A DNA stretch of 64,000 nt from Youhaiella tibetensis (GCF_008000755.1 NZ_CP041690.1:3870001-3934000); one strand, 5' to 3'; shown: positions 40,323-48,934, counted from the first letter of the stretch. A program made the numbers and translations. The notes: generated by a model not told the origin, from the sequence alone.

Positions 40323-40348
40323 CGAATTCTAGCGCGTTTGCGTTTCGC

Positions 40349-40633
40349 TTACGAGGCGAGAGCGGCGCGCACTTCCTTCTTGAGGGCCTGGGCGTTGTCC
40401 GAGAGCTCGGCGTCGTTGGCCTTGAGGAGGAAAGCATCCAGACCGCCGCGGTGCTCGACCGAGCGCAGGGCCGCCGCGGAAATGCGCAGCTTGACGGTGC
40501 GGTCGAGAGCTTCGGAGATCAGCGAGACGTTGACGAGGTTCGGCAGGAACCGGCGACGCGAATGGTTCATCGCGTGGCTCACAGTGTTACCCGTCATAAC
40601 GCCCTTGCCGGTGAGTTCGCAGCGACGTGCCAT
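40349..40633 (-). CDS. rpmB: 50S ribosomal protein L28
   Basis: Large-subunit protein of 94 residues, starting [20 protein letters not shown] with the conserved [20 protein letters not shown] and [17 protein letters not shown]. It has only the first Cys of the zinc-type C+ form (no full CxxC pair), so it is the zinc-free form. It is divergent from the DUF3108 gene across 212 bp and ends at a very strong terminator. Confidence 0.97.
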   Translation of the reverse strand: MARRCELTGKGVMTGNTVSHAMNHSRRRFLPNLVNVSLISEALDRTVKLRISAAALRSVEHRGGLDAFLLKANDAELSDNAQALKKEVRAALAS

Positions 40634-40845
40634 TTGGTCTTATCCTGTTGTCAAAACGGCGCTCGGCGGGGTAGAGCCCCGCAACGGGCCATCGTGTGTT
40701 CTGAAAAGCTGGCGTCTCCATAAAGAAACACCGGCTGCCCGTCAAGACATCGGCGCTTGCAAGGGCACGAATCCGGGGGCACCGTGAGCGGGATGCTGAT
40801 TCGGCCCCGGTCCAGGGGGCAAATGCAAAGAACCTAGAGGTTCCC

Positions 40846-41634
40846 TTGGCCAGCCTGCGCCTTCTCCGTCCCGTCGCCGCCTTCGCCTTCGCCGCCTTCT
40901 CGATGCCCGCGTTCGCCGCGCCCGTGGCAGCGACCGCCAACTACATCGTCTCGCTGGGCGGCATCAACATCGCCGAGATGGAGGTCAACCTCAAGGACGA
41001 CGGCAAACGCTATTCCATCGACGCCTCCGCCAAGGTGGCGGGCCTGGGCTCGATCGTCGCCAGCGGCACGGCCAGCGTGCAGTCGGCAGGCTCCTCGAGC
41101 GGCGCCAACCTTATCTCCCAGAAGTTCGACATCCTGACCCGCGCCAATGGCGAGGATTTTTCGGTCAAGGTCGCCTATGCCGGCAAGAACGTCGAAAGTT
41201 TCGTCGTCACCCCGCCGATCCTGGACAATGTCGACCGCGTGCCGATCGAGCGCTCCCAGCTCTCGGGGGTCAACGACTTCCTGGCCGCCTTCGTCTTCAA
41301 GGGCGGCGCGCTCGACAAGTCGCTGTGCTCCAAGAAGTCGCGCGTCTTCACCGGCGTCGAACGATTCGACATCGCCCTGAGCTACGCGCGCGACGACGTC
41401 GCCACGTCCCAGCGCACCGGCTACCAGGGCCCGGTCGTGCTGTGCAACGTGCACTACACCCCGGTCTCGGGCCATTTCACCACCAGCGAAGTGACCAAGT
41501 ACCTGGCCAATTCCGACCGCATCCTGGTCTGGTATGCCCCGGTGTTCCAGACCGGCTATTTCGTCCCCTACCGCGTGCTGCTGACCACTACGATGGGCGA
41601 TTTGTCCATGGTGCTGACCGGCATGAAGGGCTGA
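40846..41634 (+). CDS. DUF3108 domain-containing exported protein
   Basis: Predicted periplasmic protein of 262 residues. The signal peptide ends FSMPAFA|APVAATA, followed by the DUF3108 pattern YIVSLGGINIAEMEVNL and GKRYSIDASAKVAGLGSIV. It is probably a beta-rich lipocalin-like fold and the function is unknown. The start is TTG at 40846 with AGAGG upstream; no ATG gives a full signal peptide. It is divergent from rpmB and precedes the mgpS helicase, as in many Rhizobiales. Confidence 0.87.
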   Translation: MASLRLLRPVAAFAFAAFSMPAFAAPVAATANYIVSLGGINIAEMEVNLKDDGKRYSIDASAKVAGLGSIVASGTASVQSAGSSSGANLISQKFDILTRANGEDFSVKVAYAGKNVESFVVTPPILDNVDRVPIERSQLSGVNDFLAAFVFKGGALDKSLCSKKSRVFTGVERFDIALSYARDDVATSQRTGYQGPVVLCNVHYTPVSGHFTTSEVTKYLANSDRILVWYAPVFQTGYFVPYRVLLTTTMGDLSMVLTGMKG

Positions 41635-41778
41635 GCGGGGTAGCTTCGCTTCCCTGGAATCGCTGACGGTTGGTGTTAAGCCAGTGGGCCCGGTGCTTTG
41701 CGCCGGGGACGTGGCTGTTGCTGCGCGCGCCCAGTCGGGTCAGCGGCCGCATGTTTTTACTGGGAAGGTGCAGCACCG

Positions 41779-41877
41779 CCTCCCTCCCCCTTGTGGGGAG
41801 GGATTGAGGGGGGTCAGCCCTAGGCTCCAAGCGCGCTTCTCCCCCACCCTTGTTCCCTCTCTACAAGGGGGAGGGAG
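41779..41877. repeat. CCCTCCCC-family intergenic repeat, inverted pair 3
   Basis: The left copy is CCTCCCTCCCCCTTGTGGGG then AGGGATTGAGGGG. The right copy (41840-41877) contains CCCCCACCC and CTACAAGGGGGAGGGAG, in the opposite orientation. The spacing and layout match pairs 1 and 2. Confidence 0.8.
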
Positions 41878-42060
41878 ACCTGCTGGCGAGATCGTGGCTC
41901 ACCTGCTTGAGCTCGCCGCCCTGGCCAGGCGGTTCCTTCTCACCCTCAACGTCATGAACGCCGCAGGCCATCCGCGGCGAGAATTTCCCTGCGCCGAAAC
42001 GGGATTGGCGATGCCGCGCGCTGAGGGTCGCGGCGAGGCGCCTCTGTTTCATTCCGGAAC

Positions 42061-42078
42061 GTCAAAAACTATTTTGAC
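42061..42078. promoter_or_regulatory. AT-rich perfect inverted repeat upstream of mgpS
   Basis: GTCAAAA-ACTA-TTTTGAC has 7-bp arms in a locally AT-rich stretch. It could be an operator or a weak terminator for read-through from upstream. No regulator is implied by the neighbours. Confidence 0.4.
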
Positions 42079-42486
42079 AATTTTGGCGTTCCGCCGCCCC
42101 GGAAACCGGGCGCAGATGGGTGAAGCCCTTAAAATAGTTCGAGAATTTCGTGGTAACGTTCCGTTAAGGAAGGTAACCAATCGATAAAATTTGACGCAAA
42201 TTTAAGGATTCTGAACGGGTTTCGGGGCCCTCGCGGCGCCAATGGGTCAGCAAGACTCGCCTTAGCGCCTTGTCACACGGACGACCCCCTAGATGCAGTA
42301 GTGAACAAAATCGGATTCAGTGATTCTCATCGATTCGGGCTGTGTTTGTTCTCTCTTTGTGCTAAGCGTTAACGCGACGCTGCTTTTCGGCCACAATCGT
42401 GCCAGTTGAGGACAGTCACAAACAGCTAAGGAAAGGCCGAAGCCCGGTCTGGCTTTTGCCGCTATCGCAGACCATATTCCCCACCA

Positions 42487-45400
42487 ATGGACGCCTCCTC
42501 CCCCTCCCAGTCGCTCAAGGCCGTGCTGGGTCCGACCAACACCGGCAAGACCTACTTTGCCATAGAGCGCATGCTGGCCCATTCCTCCGGAATGATCGGC
42601 CTGCCGCTGCGCCTTCTGGCGCGCGAGGTCTATAACCGCGTGGTGGAACGCGTCGGCCAGCAGGCCGTGGCGCTGGTGACCGGGGAAGAGCGCATCGTGC
42701 CGCCGCGCGCCCGCTACTGGGTGTGCACGGTTGAAGCCATGCCCACCGACATGCCGGTGGAATGCGTGGCCATCGACGAGGTGCAGACCGCCATCGATTT
42801 CGACCGCGGGCACGTCTTCACCAACCGCATCCTCAATGCACGCGGGATCTCCGAAACCCTCTTGATGGGCTCGGCCACCATGGCTCCGGTGATCCGGCAA
42901 TTGCTGCCGCATGCCGAGATCATCCACCGCCCCCGGCTCTCGACGCTGACCTATGCCGGCTCCAAGAAGATTTCGCGCCAGCCCGACCGTTCGGCCATCG
43001 TCGCCTTCTCGGCGGCCCAGGTCTACGCCATCGCCGAACTCATCCGCCGCGAGCGCGGCGGGGCGGCCGTCGTCATGGGCGCGCTCTCCCCGCGCACGCG
43101 AAATGCCCAGGTCGAGCTCTACCAGAACGGGGACGTCGATTTCCTCGTGGCGACCGACGCCATCGGCATGGGGCTCAACCTGGACGTGCACCACGTCGCC
43201 TTTGCCGACGACACCAAGTTCGACGGCCGCCAGACCCGTCCGCTCACCGCCGCCGAATTCGGCCAGATCGCTGGGCGTGCCGGACGCCACGTTCGCAACG
43301 GCACGTTCGGGGTGACCGGCGGCACCGATTCGTTCGACGAGGAACTGGTGGCCCAGCTCGAGAGCCACGACTTCGAGCCGGTGAAGATCCTGCAGTGGCG
43401 CAATACCGAGCTGGACTTCGCCTCGATCGATTCGCTGCGCCGCTCGCTCGACGCCACGCCCCGTCACAAGGCGCTCACGCGCGTGCCCACCGCGACCGAC
43501 CAGATCGCGCTCGAATTCATTTCCCGCAACGAAGCGGGAGCCCTCGCCACGGACCTCAAGGCCGTGCATCTGCTCTGGGAAGTGTGCCAGACGCCCGACT
43601 ACCGGGACATCTCCCCCGCCCATCATGGCGAAATTGTCACACGTCTCTATTCCGATCTCAGAAAGCGCGGGTTTGTCGACCCCGATTGGATTGCCGAGCA
43701 GGTACGGTTCTGCGACAATATCAGCGGCGACATTGACACCCTGTCGAACAGGATCAGGCAGATACGAACCTGGACCTTCGTCGCCAACCGCAAAAATTGG
43801 CTTGAAGATCCAACGCATTGGCGCGAAACAACCCGTGACATAGAGGACAGACTTTCCGACGCGCTTCACGAAAAGCTGATCCAGCGCTTCGTGGACCGCA
43901 GAACGAGCGTTCTCATCCGTCACTTGAAAGACAGACGCATGGCATCTCCGCAGATCAACGACCGGGGTGAAGTATCCCTGGAAGGTCACCTCATCGGCAC
44001 GATCGAAGGCTTCCGCTTTACGCTCGCCCGGTCGGACGGCGACGGAGACGCCAAAGGTCTTCGCGCTGCCGCCGATAGCGCGGTCGCGCCCGAAATCCGC
44101 AATCGTGCCGAGCGCCTGTCGGGCGCTCCCAACGAAGAAATCGTATTGGCCACCGACGGGCGCCTGCGCTGGCGCGGCGAGATCGTGGGCGAACTGGTCG
44201 AGGGCGATCACCTGCTGCGTCCGCGCGTGCTGGTGCTGGCCGACGAATCGCTGACCGGGCCCGAGCTGGAGCGCGTGCAGGACCGGCTCAGCCTGTGGCT
44301 GCGCCACCACGTCAACACCCAGCTCGAATCGGTAGCCGCGCTCGCCGAGCCTTCGGACCTCGATGGCGCCGCCCGCGGCATCGCCTTCCAGCTTTCCGAG
44401 CACCTGGGCATCCTGCCGCGCCAGGCCGTGGCCGATGAGGTCAAGGGCCTGGACCAGGACGTGCGCGCCAAGATGCGCAAGCACGGCATCAAGTTCGGCG
44501 CCTACCACATCTACCTGCCCTTGAGCCTCAAGCCCGCCCCGCGCGAGCTGGCGCTCATCCTCTATGCGCTCAAGAACGGCGGCATCCGCCAGCCGGGCGT
44601 GACCGACCTGCCCCATATCGTGCTCTCGGGCCGCACGTCCTTCGAGATCGACCCCGAGGTGAACCCGCATCTCTATGAGATCGCCGGCTTCAAGGTGGCG
44701 GGCAAGCGCGCCGTGCGCGTGGACATTCTCGAGCGCCTGGCCGACATCATCCGCCCGCTGATCGCGCTCGACGCCCGCACCCATTCGGGCGAGTTGCCCG
44801 CAGGCGCCGCCGAAGCCAACGGCTTCCGCGTTACCGTAGAAATGACCTCGCTGCTCGGCTGCGCCGGGGAAGAGTTCGCCTCCATCCTCTCCGCGCTCGG
44901 CTATCGCGTGCGCCGCACTCCCAAGGTGGCGGCCCCTGTCGAGGCGCCGGTTGCAGCGGAAGGCACCGTCGAGGGCGTTGCCGAGGGCGGCGCCGAGACG
45001 CCGCTGCTCGAAACCGCCGAGACGCCCGAAGAGATCGAATCCGACCTGGTCAAGATCGACGAGGTAGCCGAGGCCGAAGCACCGGTCGAGGAGACCACGC
45101 TCGGTGTCGACCAGCCGGCCGCCGAGGCCGCGCCAGCCGAACCGGCTGAACCCGAGTTCGATGAAGTCTGGTTCCCTGCCGGTCGCCGGCCCGATAACCG
45201 CCGCCACCAGAACCACCGCCACGCCAATGGCGCCGGCGAGGGTGAAGGGGAGGCCCGCGGCCGCCGCGACAATGGCGGCGGGCGCAAGCCGCGCTTCGAA
45301 AAGGGCCAGCGCTTCGACGCTCCGCGCGGCGAAGGCCGCGGCAACGGTCCGCGCGAAGAGCGCCGGTTCGACAAGCCGCGCAAGTTCGACAATGCCGGAA

Positions 45401-45510
45401 AGGGCGGCAAGAACTTCGACCGTCCCCAGCGCGAGAAGCGCGAGCCGGCTTTCGATCCGGATTCGCCCTTCGCGGCCCTGCTGGCGCTCAAGAACCCCAA
45501 GTCCGAGTAG
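42487..45510 (+). CDS. mgpS: SUV3-like DEAD/DEVH-box RNA helicase (MgpS-type)
   Basis: Large helicase of 1007 residues, related to mitochondrial SUV3. It has Walker A LGPTNTGKTYFAIERM near the N-terminus, Walker B VAIDEVQTAIDFDRGH, motif III GSATM, motif V ATDAIGMGLNLDVHHV and motif VI QIAGRAGRHVRNG. The C-terminal 120 residues are acidic and then Arg/Gly/Asn-rich (RRDNGGGRKPRFEKGQRFD), a likely disordered RNA-binding tail. It probably works in RNA turnover. Bases about 43625-44060 are noticeably lower in GC and different in codon choice from the rest of the gene. It precedes the S4 gene by 2 bp. Confidence 0.93.
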   Translation: MDASSPSQSLKAVLGPTNTGKTYFAIERMLAHSSGMIGLPLRLLAREVYNRVVERVGQQAVALVTGEERIVPPRARYWVCTVEAMPTDMPVECVAIDEVQTAIDFDRGHVFTNRILNARGISETLLMGSATMAPVIRQLLPHAEIIHRPRLSTLTYAGSKKISRQPDRSAIVAFSAAQVYAIAELIRRERGGAAVVMGALSPRTRNAQVELYQNGDVDFLVATDAIGMGLNLDVHHVAFADDTKFDGRQTRPLTAAEFGQIAGRAGRHVRNGTFGVTGGTDSFDEELVAQLESHDFEPVKILQWRNTELDFASIDSLRRSLDATPRHKALTRVPTATDQIALEFISRNEAGALATDLKAVHLLWEVCQTPDYRDISPAHHGEIVTRLYSDLRKRGFVDPDWIAEQVRFCDNISGDIDTLSNRIRQIRTWTFVANRKNWLEDPTHWRETTRDIEDRLSDALHEKLIQRFVDRRTSVLIRHLKDRRMASPQINDRGEVSLEGHLIGTIEGFRFTLARSDGDGDAKGLRAAADSAVAPEIRNRAERLSGAPNEEIVLATDGRLRWRGEIVGELVEGDHLLRPRVLVLADESLTGPELERVQDRLSLWLRHHVNTQLESVAALAEPSDLDGAARGIAFQLSEHLGILPRQAVADEVKGLDQDVRAKMRKHGIKFGAYHIYLPLSLKPAPRELALILYALKNGGIRQPGVTDLPHIVLSGRTSFEIDPEVNPHLYEIAGFKVAGKRAVRVDILERLADIIRPLIALDARTHSGELPAGAAEANGFRVTVEMTSLLGCAGEEFASILSALGYRVRRTPKVAAPVEAPVAAEGTVEGVAEGGAETPLLETAETPEEIESDLVKIDEVAEAEAPVEETTLGVDQPAAEAAPAEPAEPEFDEVWFPAGRRPDNRRHQNHRHANGAGEGEGEARGRRDNGGGRKPRFEKGQRFDAPRGEGRGNGPREERRFDKPRKFDNAGKGGKNFDRPQREKREPAFDPDSPFAALLALKNPKSE

Positions 45511-45512
45511 CG

Positions 45513-45887
45513 ATGCCGGAGAGCCGCCAGCGCCTGGACAAGTGGCTCTTCTTCTCGCGCGCGGTCAAATCGCGCACGCTGGCCCAAAAGCTCATTGAAA
45601 GCGGCGCCGTTCGGGTCAATTCCGAACGGACGCTGGCCAGCGACCATCGCGTGGGCGCCGGCGACGTGCTGACCATGACGGTGCATACGCGCCTGCTGGT
45701 CTGGAAGATCCTCGACGCCGGGGAACGACGCGGCCCCGCGACCGAAGCAGCCCTGCTCTACGAAGACCTTTCACCTCCGCCCCTGCCCAGGGCGGACCGC
45801 GTGGCTCCCGTCGCCGAACGCGATGCCGGGGCGGGACGTCCAACCAAGAAGGAACGGCGGGAAACCGATCGGCTCAAGGGCGAGTAA
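45513..45887 (+). CDS. S4 domain RNA-binding protein (HslR/Hsp15-like)
   Basis: Protein of 124 residues with an N-terminal S4 domain (RLDKWLFFSRAVKSRTLAQK, then IESGAVRVNSERTLASDHRV and AGDVLTMTV) and a basic tail ending RPTKKERRETDRLKGE. In E. coli Hsp15 binds stalled 50S subunits carrying peptidyl-tRNA. Two bases after the helicase stop, so co-expressed with mgpS. It ends just before the 240-bp repeat array. Confidence 0.92.
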   Translation: MPESRQRLDKWLFFSRAVKSRTLAQKLIESGAVRVNSERTLASDHRVGAGDVLTMTVHTRLLVWKILDAGERRGPATEAALLYEDLSPPPLPRADRVAPVAERDAGAGRPTKKERRETDRLKGE

Positions 45888-45910
45888 CGCGTCGGCTCCG
45901 AGGCACGCTG

Positions 45911-46699
45911 AACGATCGAAAGCCCCCTCATCCGGCGCTTGCGCGCCACCTTCTCCCCAACGGGGCGAAGGAAGGGGCGGCGCGTGCGGTGAACTCTTGG
46001 CCCTGGCGTGATGTGGGTGGCAAGATGCGGCTTCTCGCCAAGGCCAGAGTGTGTCCTCGCCCCCAGACCGTGCCCCATCGAAAACCCTCGCCCCGTCGGG
46101 GAGAGGGTGCCCGAAAGGGCGGTGAGGGGGGCGGGCGTGCAACGCGCGCGGAGCGTTCGGAAGACCCCTCATCCGGCGCTGCGCGCCACCTTCTCCCCGA
46201 CGGGGCGAAGGAAGGGGTGGCGCGTGCGGTGATCTCTTGGCCCTGGCGTGATGTGGGTGGCAAGATGCGGCCTCCCGACGAGGAAGGAGTGTGTCCTCGC
46301 CCACAGACCGTGCCCCATCGAAAACCCTCGCCCCGTCGGGGAGAGGGTGCCCGGCAGGGCGGTGAGGGGGGCGCACGGGCGACGCGCGCGGAGCGTTCGG
46401 AAGACCCCTCATCCGGCGCTGCGCGCCACCTTCTCCCCGACGGGGCGAAGGAAGGGCCGGCGCGTGCGGTGATTTTTGGTGCTGGCGTGATGTGGGTGGC
46501 AAGATGCGCTTCCCGAACGAGTCCGGAGTGTGTCCTCGCCCACAGACCGGGCCCCATCGAAAACCCTCGCCCCGTCGGGGAGAGGGTGCCCGGCAGGGCG
46601 GTGAGGGGGGGCGGGCGTGCAACGCGCGCGGAGCGTTCGGAAGACCCCTCATCCGGCGCTGCGCGCCGCCTTCTCCCCGAGGGGGCGAAGGAAGGGGTG
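45911..46699. repeat. Tandem array of a 240-bp unit made of two inverted palindromic elements (BIME-like)
   Basis: The same sequence recurs at exactly 240-bp steps: compare bases from 45901, 46141, 46381 and 46621. There are about 3.3 copies; the first is the most diverged and the last is cut short. Each unit has element A (46165-46217 in copy two: CCCTCATCCGGCGCT, later CTTCTCCCCGACGGGGCGAAGG) and element B (46321-46370: CCCTCGCCCCGTCGGGGAGAGG), which is a diverged reverse complement of A. Open frames pass through because 240 is a multiple of 3, but in both directions and several frames, so they are not genes. It resembles rhizobial RIME/REP mosaics. Confidence 0.9.
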
Positions 46700-46706
46700 G
46701 AGCCGC

Positions 46707-47447
46707 TTATTTTCCCAGCTTGAGATAATGCGCCCGCACGGGCTTTTCCAAATGTTCCATGGCGTAGCGCAGGGCGGTGCGGGGCATGGTGGGGGCGTGG
46801 GTGTCGAGGAAGGCGAGGAGGCGGGGGCGGTCCCGGTCGCCGGCGACGCGCAGGATCCAGCCGGTGGCCTTGTGGATGAGGTCCTCCCGGTCGCCCAGCA
46901 GCAGGCCCACGATCTCGTAGACTTCGTCCAGACGCTCGCCGCGCCGGGCGCAGGTCATGGTACCCATGATGGCCGAGCGCCGCTCCCAGAGGTTGTCCGA
47001 TTGCGCCAGCCGGCGCAGCAGGTCGAAGGAGCGCCCGGCCATGTGCGGGGCGACCAGCCAGACCGTGCCCTTGTCCACCAGGTCCCAGTTGTTGATGCGG
47101 TCGTGGCGGCGGAAATAGAGGTCGAACAGCGCCTGCCGCTCGGCATCGCTCGCCTTCCGGCGCCCGTATTGCTCGGTCATGATCGAGACCGCCCCGGCCC
47201 GCGCCTCGTGGAAGGGGCTCTCGAGCAGCGTCTCGATTTCGGAAAGCGGCATTTCGAGCGATTGCCTGGCGAGGCGGAAGACATCGCCCATGCGCACGCC
47301 CATGAAGACGTCGCCCTCCCCGTATTCGCCCTTGCCGGTCTTGAAATAGCGCTGCATGGCCGCCGCGTCCGCCTCGGACCGGCAGGCCTCGAGTTCTTCA
47401 AGATATTGTGCGGCTGTCCGGATGCGCGCGCGATCGAGCCTGGCCAT
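46707..47447 (-). CDS. DNA alkylation repair protein (AlkD-like HEAT-repeat glycosylase)
   Basis: The 246 residues form an all-helical HEAT-like repeat protein of the AlkC/AlkD group, with VFMGVRMGDVFRLARQSL, INNWDLVDKGTVWLVAPHM, and the C-terminal LIHKATGWILRVAGDRD followed by RTALRYAMEHL. AlkD removes N3- and N7-alkylated purines without base flipping. The ATG at 47447 follows GGGAGGGA; the frame is open further but without homology. Its stop is seven bases from the repeat array, which may supply its terminator. Confidence 0.9.
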   Translation of the reverse strand: MARLDRARIRTAAQYLEELEACRSEADAAAMQRYFKTGKGEYGEGDVFMGVRMGDVFRLARQSLEMPLSEIETLLESPFHEARAGAVSIMTEQYGRRKASDAERQALFDLYFRRHDRINNWDLVDKGTVWLVAPHMAGRSFDLLRRLAQSDNLWERRSAIMGTMTCARRGERLDEVYEIVGLLLGDREDLIHKATGWILRVAGDRDRPRLLAFLDTHAPTMPRTALRYAMEHLEKPVRAHYLKLGK

Positions 47448-47647
47448 GCTTCCCTCCCCGGGCAGGAGAGAGGACAGGCTTGCCCGGGCGCTGTCAAACC
47501 CTCCATTGGCAGGGCTTTGCGCGCGAGGCCCCCTGCGCGGCAAAATGATGCCCGTTCATGGCCTTGCAGTCGCTTTCGAAAAGGTCTAGCAGGATCGGGT
47601 ACTCCCAACGCCAAGCCTGAGCGCCCGCCGCGCTCGCCAGGACTTAA

Positions 47648-47986
47648 ATGACCTACGTCGTCACGGATAACTGCATTCGCTGCAAGTACATGGATTGTGT
47701 CGAGGTTTGCCCTGTCGACTGTTTCTATGAAGGCGAGAACATGCTGGTGATCCACCCGGACGAATGCATCGACTGCGGTGTGTGCGAACCGGAATGCCCG
47801 GCCGAGGCCATCAAGCCCGACACCGAGAGCGGCCTGGACAAATGGCTTGAAATCAATACCAAGTACGCCAATGTATGGCCCAACATCACCGAGAAGCGTG
47901 ACGCCCCGGCGGACGCCAAGGAGATGGACGGGGTGGCGGACAAGTTTGAGAAATATTTCTCAGAGGCACCCGGCGAAGGCGACTGA
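47648..47986 (+). CDS. fdxA: Ferredoxin FdxA (7Fe type)
   Basis: Electron carrier of 112 residues. The N-terminal half has [18 protein letters not shown], where the Cys spacing fits the [3Fe-4S] site and contributes to the second cluster, and [16 protein letters not shown] for the [4Fe-4S] site. The C-terminal extension with [17 protein letters not shown] is typical of alphaproteobacterial FdxA. It is convergent with nothing; carD follows on the same strand after a 336-bp leader, and the fdxA-carD order is standard in Rhizobiales. Confidence 0.96.
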   Translation: MTYVVTDNCIRCKYMDCVEVCPVDCFYEGENMLVIHPDECIDCGVCEPECPAEAIKPDTESGLDKWLEINTKYANVWPNITEKRDAPADAKEMDGVADKFEKYFSEAPGEGD

Positions 47987-48063
47987 GTCGCCAAGACGCA
48001 AAGGAACGAAAAGGCTTTGAATCCGGGCTTTAGCGCCTGGGTTGAGGCTTTGATTCGTCACTT

Positions 48064-48092
48064 TTGATTCTGCTGAAAATTTGTGCTATGGT
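48064..48092 (+). promoter_or_regulatory. carD: Sigma-70-type promoter of the carD leader
   Basis: TTGATT, 17-bp spacer, TATGGT. It would start transcription near 48099, about 225 bp before the carD ATG. Confidence 0.7.
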
Positions 48093-48098
48093 GTTCCC

Positions 48099-48322
48099 AT
48101 ATGCAGTCAAGCCCGTCACATGACCCGGTGCCGCCAGGCACTGTTTTTTTGCAAGGATCATAGAAGCGTCGCATATCCGGCCGGTCTCGCGGACCCGGAG
48201 GGATGTGCTTTCAGACTGCACTGCTCCCGTAACAACGGGAGTTCGGTTGGTTCATAAGTAGGGAACGGACGACCCTGATCGCGCAGGGATTGTCCGTCGC
48301 GGCGTCAACTAGGAGTACACCC
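48099..48322 (+). ncRNA. Structured 5' leader (possible attenuator or small RNA) of carD
   Basis: The leader holds a terminator-like hairpin at its start, then CTCCCG-TAACAA-CGGGAG (48224-48241), and a longer stem near 48266-48296 in which CGGAC and CCCT pair with AGGG and GTCCG. A transcript stopping at the first hairpin would be about 50 nt. The class is not one I can name. The 5' end is inferred from the promoter. Confidence 0.5.
48128..48150 (+). terminator. Internal terminator-like hairpin in the carD leader
   Basis: GTGCC, loop GCCA, GGCAC, then TGTTTTTTT. A short but perfect 5-bp stem (extendable by G-T) with a 7-T tract, only about 30-50 bases after the predicted start, so it looks like an attenuator or the end of a small RNA. 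Confidence 0.65.
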
Positions 48323-48877
48323 ATGGTTGCCAAGAAGCCCGTCCAGCGGCTCGGTTTCAAGACGGGCGAGTATATCGTCTACCCGGCCCACGGCGTCGGC
48401 CTGATCACCTCGATCGATGAGCAGGAGGTTGCGGGGCTGACCCTTGAACTCTTCGTCATTTCGTTCGAGCAGGACAAGCTTACGCTGCGCGTCCCCACCG
48501 CCAAGATCAAATCAGTCGGCATGCGCAAGCTCGCCGAAGAAGATGTCGTGAAAAAGGCACTCGACACCGTCACCGGCCGTGCCCGCGTCAAGCGCACCAT
48601 GTGGTCGCGCCGCGCCCAGGAATACGAGGCCAAGATCAATTCGGGCGACCTGATCGCCATCTCCGAAGTCGTGCGCGACCTCTACCGGTCCGACGACCAG
48701 CCGGAACAGTCCTACTCGGAGCGTCAGCTCTTCGAGCAGGCCATGGACCGCATGAGCCGCGAGATCGCCGCCGTCAACAAGCTCACCCTCACCGAGGCCG
48801 TGCAGCTGATCGAAAAGAACCTCGCCAAGAGCCCGCGCCGCTCCAAGGCCGACCCGGCCGAGGAAGAGGCCGCATAA
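48323..48877 (+). CDS. carD: CarD family transcriptional regulator
   Basis: Binds the RNA polymerase beta subunit and stabilises open promoter complexes, notably at rRNA promoters. The 184 residues have an N-terminal Tudor-like RNAP-interaction domain (FKTGEYIVYPAHGVGLITSI, then LRVPTAKIKSVGMRKLAEE) and a helical DNA-binding C-terminal domain with the Trp in TMWSRRAQEYEAKINSGD. A start at 48290 is possible, but the ATG at 48323 has TAGGAG at good spacing and matches the family. The basic tail is SPRRSKADPAEEEAA. It has a long structured leader and a strong terminator. Confidence 0.96.
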   Translation: MVAKKPVQRLGFKTGEYIVYPAHGVGLITSIDEQEVAGLTLELFVISFEQDKLTLRVPTAKIKSVGMRKLAEEDVVKKALDTVTGRARVKRTMWSRRAQEYEAKINSGDLIAISEVVRDLYRSDDQPEQSYSERQLFEQAMDRMSREIAAVNKLTLTEAVQLIEKNLAKSPRRSKADPAEEEAA

Positions 48878-48902
48878 GCGGTTCTGGCAGAAACGGATTG
48901 AA

Positions 48903-48934
48903 GGGGCCGGCAGCAATGCCGGCCTCTTTTTTTT
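48903..48934 (+). terminator. Rho-independent terminator of carD
   Basis: GGCCGGCA, loop GCAA, TGCCGGCC, then T-C and eight Ts. It is a textbook terminator 26 bases after the carD stop. Confidence 0.95.

Larger units (their letters stand above)
41635..42486. other. Gene-free region upstream of mgpS
   Basis: About 850 bp without a believable gene. The first half carries an inverted pair of CCCTCCCC repeats. The second half (about 42050-42400) is clearly AT-richer than its surroundings and holds two perfect inverted repeats: GTCAAAA-ACTA-TTTTGAC (42061-42078) and GCGTTAACGC (42366-42375). The AT-rich part is the likely promoter zone of mgpS. No -35/-10 pair is convincing. Confidence 0.6.

Noticed and set aside
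40210-40348. preQ1 riboswitch before the queuosine-precursor transporter
   Set aside because: No match to the preQ1-I core (C-rich loop plus A-rich tail) or to a recognisable class II/III layout. Kept only as an unassigned leader.
42289-45222. Long minus-strand open frame opposite mgpS
   Set aside because: Antisense shadow of a gene with all helicase motifs intact on the plus strand.
45911-46699. CRISPR array
   Set aside because: Periods are 240 bp, nearly the whole unit is repeated, and there are no short repeats with unique spacers and no cas genes nearby.
45771-46723. Open frames in both directions through the 240-bp repeats, encoding 80-residue repeats
   Set aside because: They are open because the unit is a multiple of 3 and GC-rich; both strands and several frames are open at once, so a repeat protein is unlikely.
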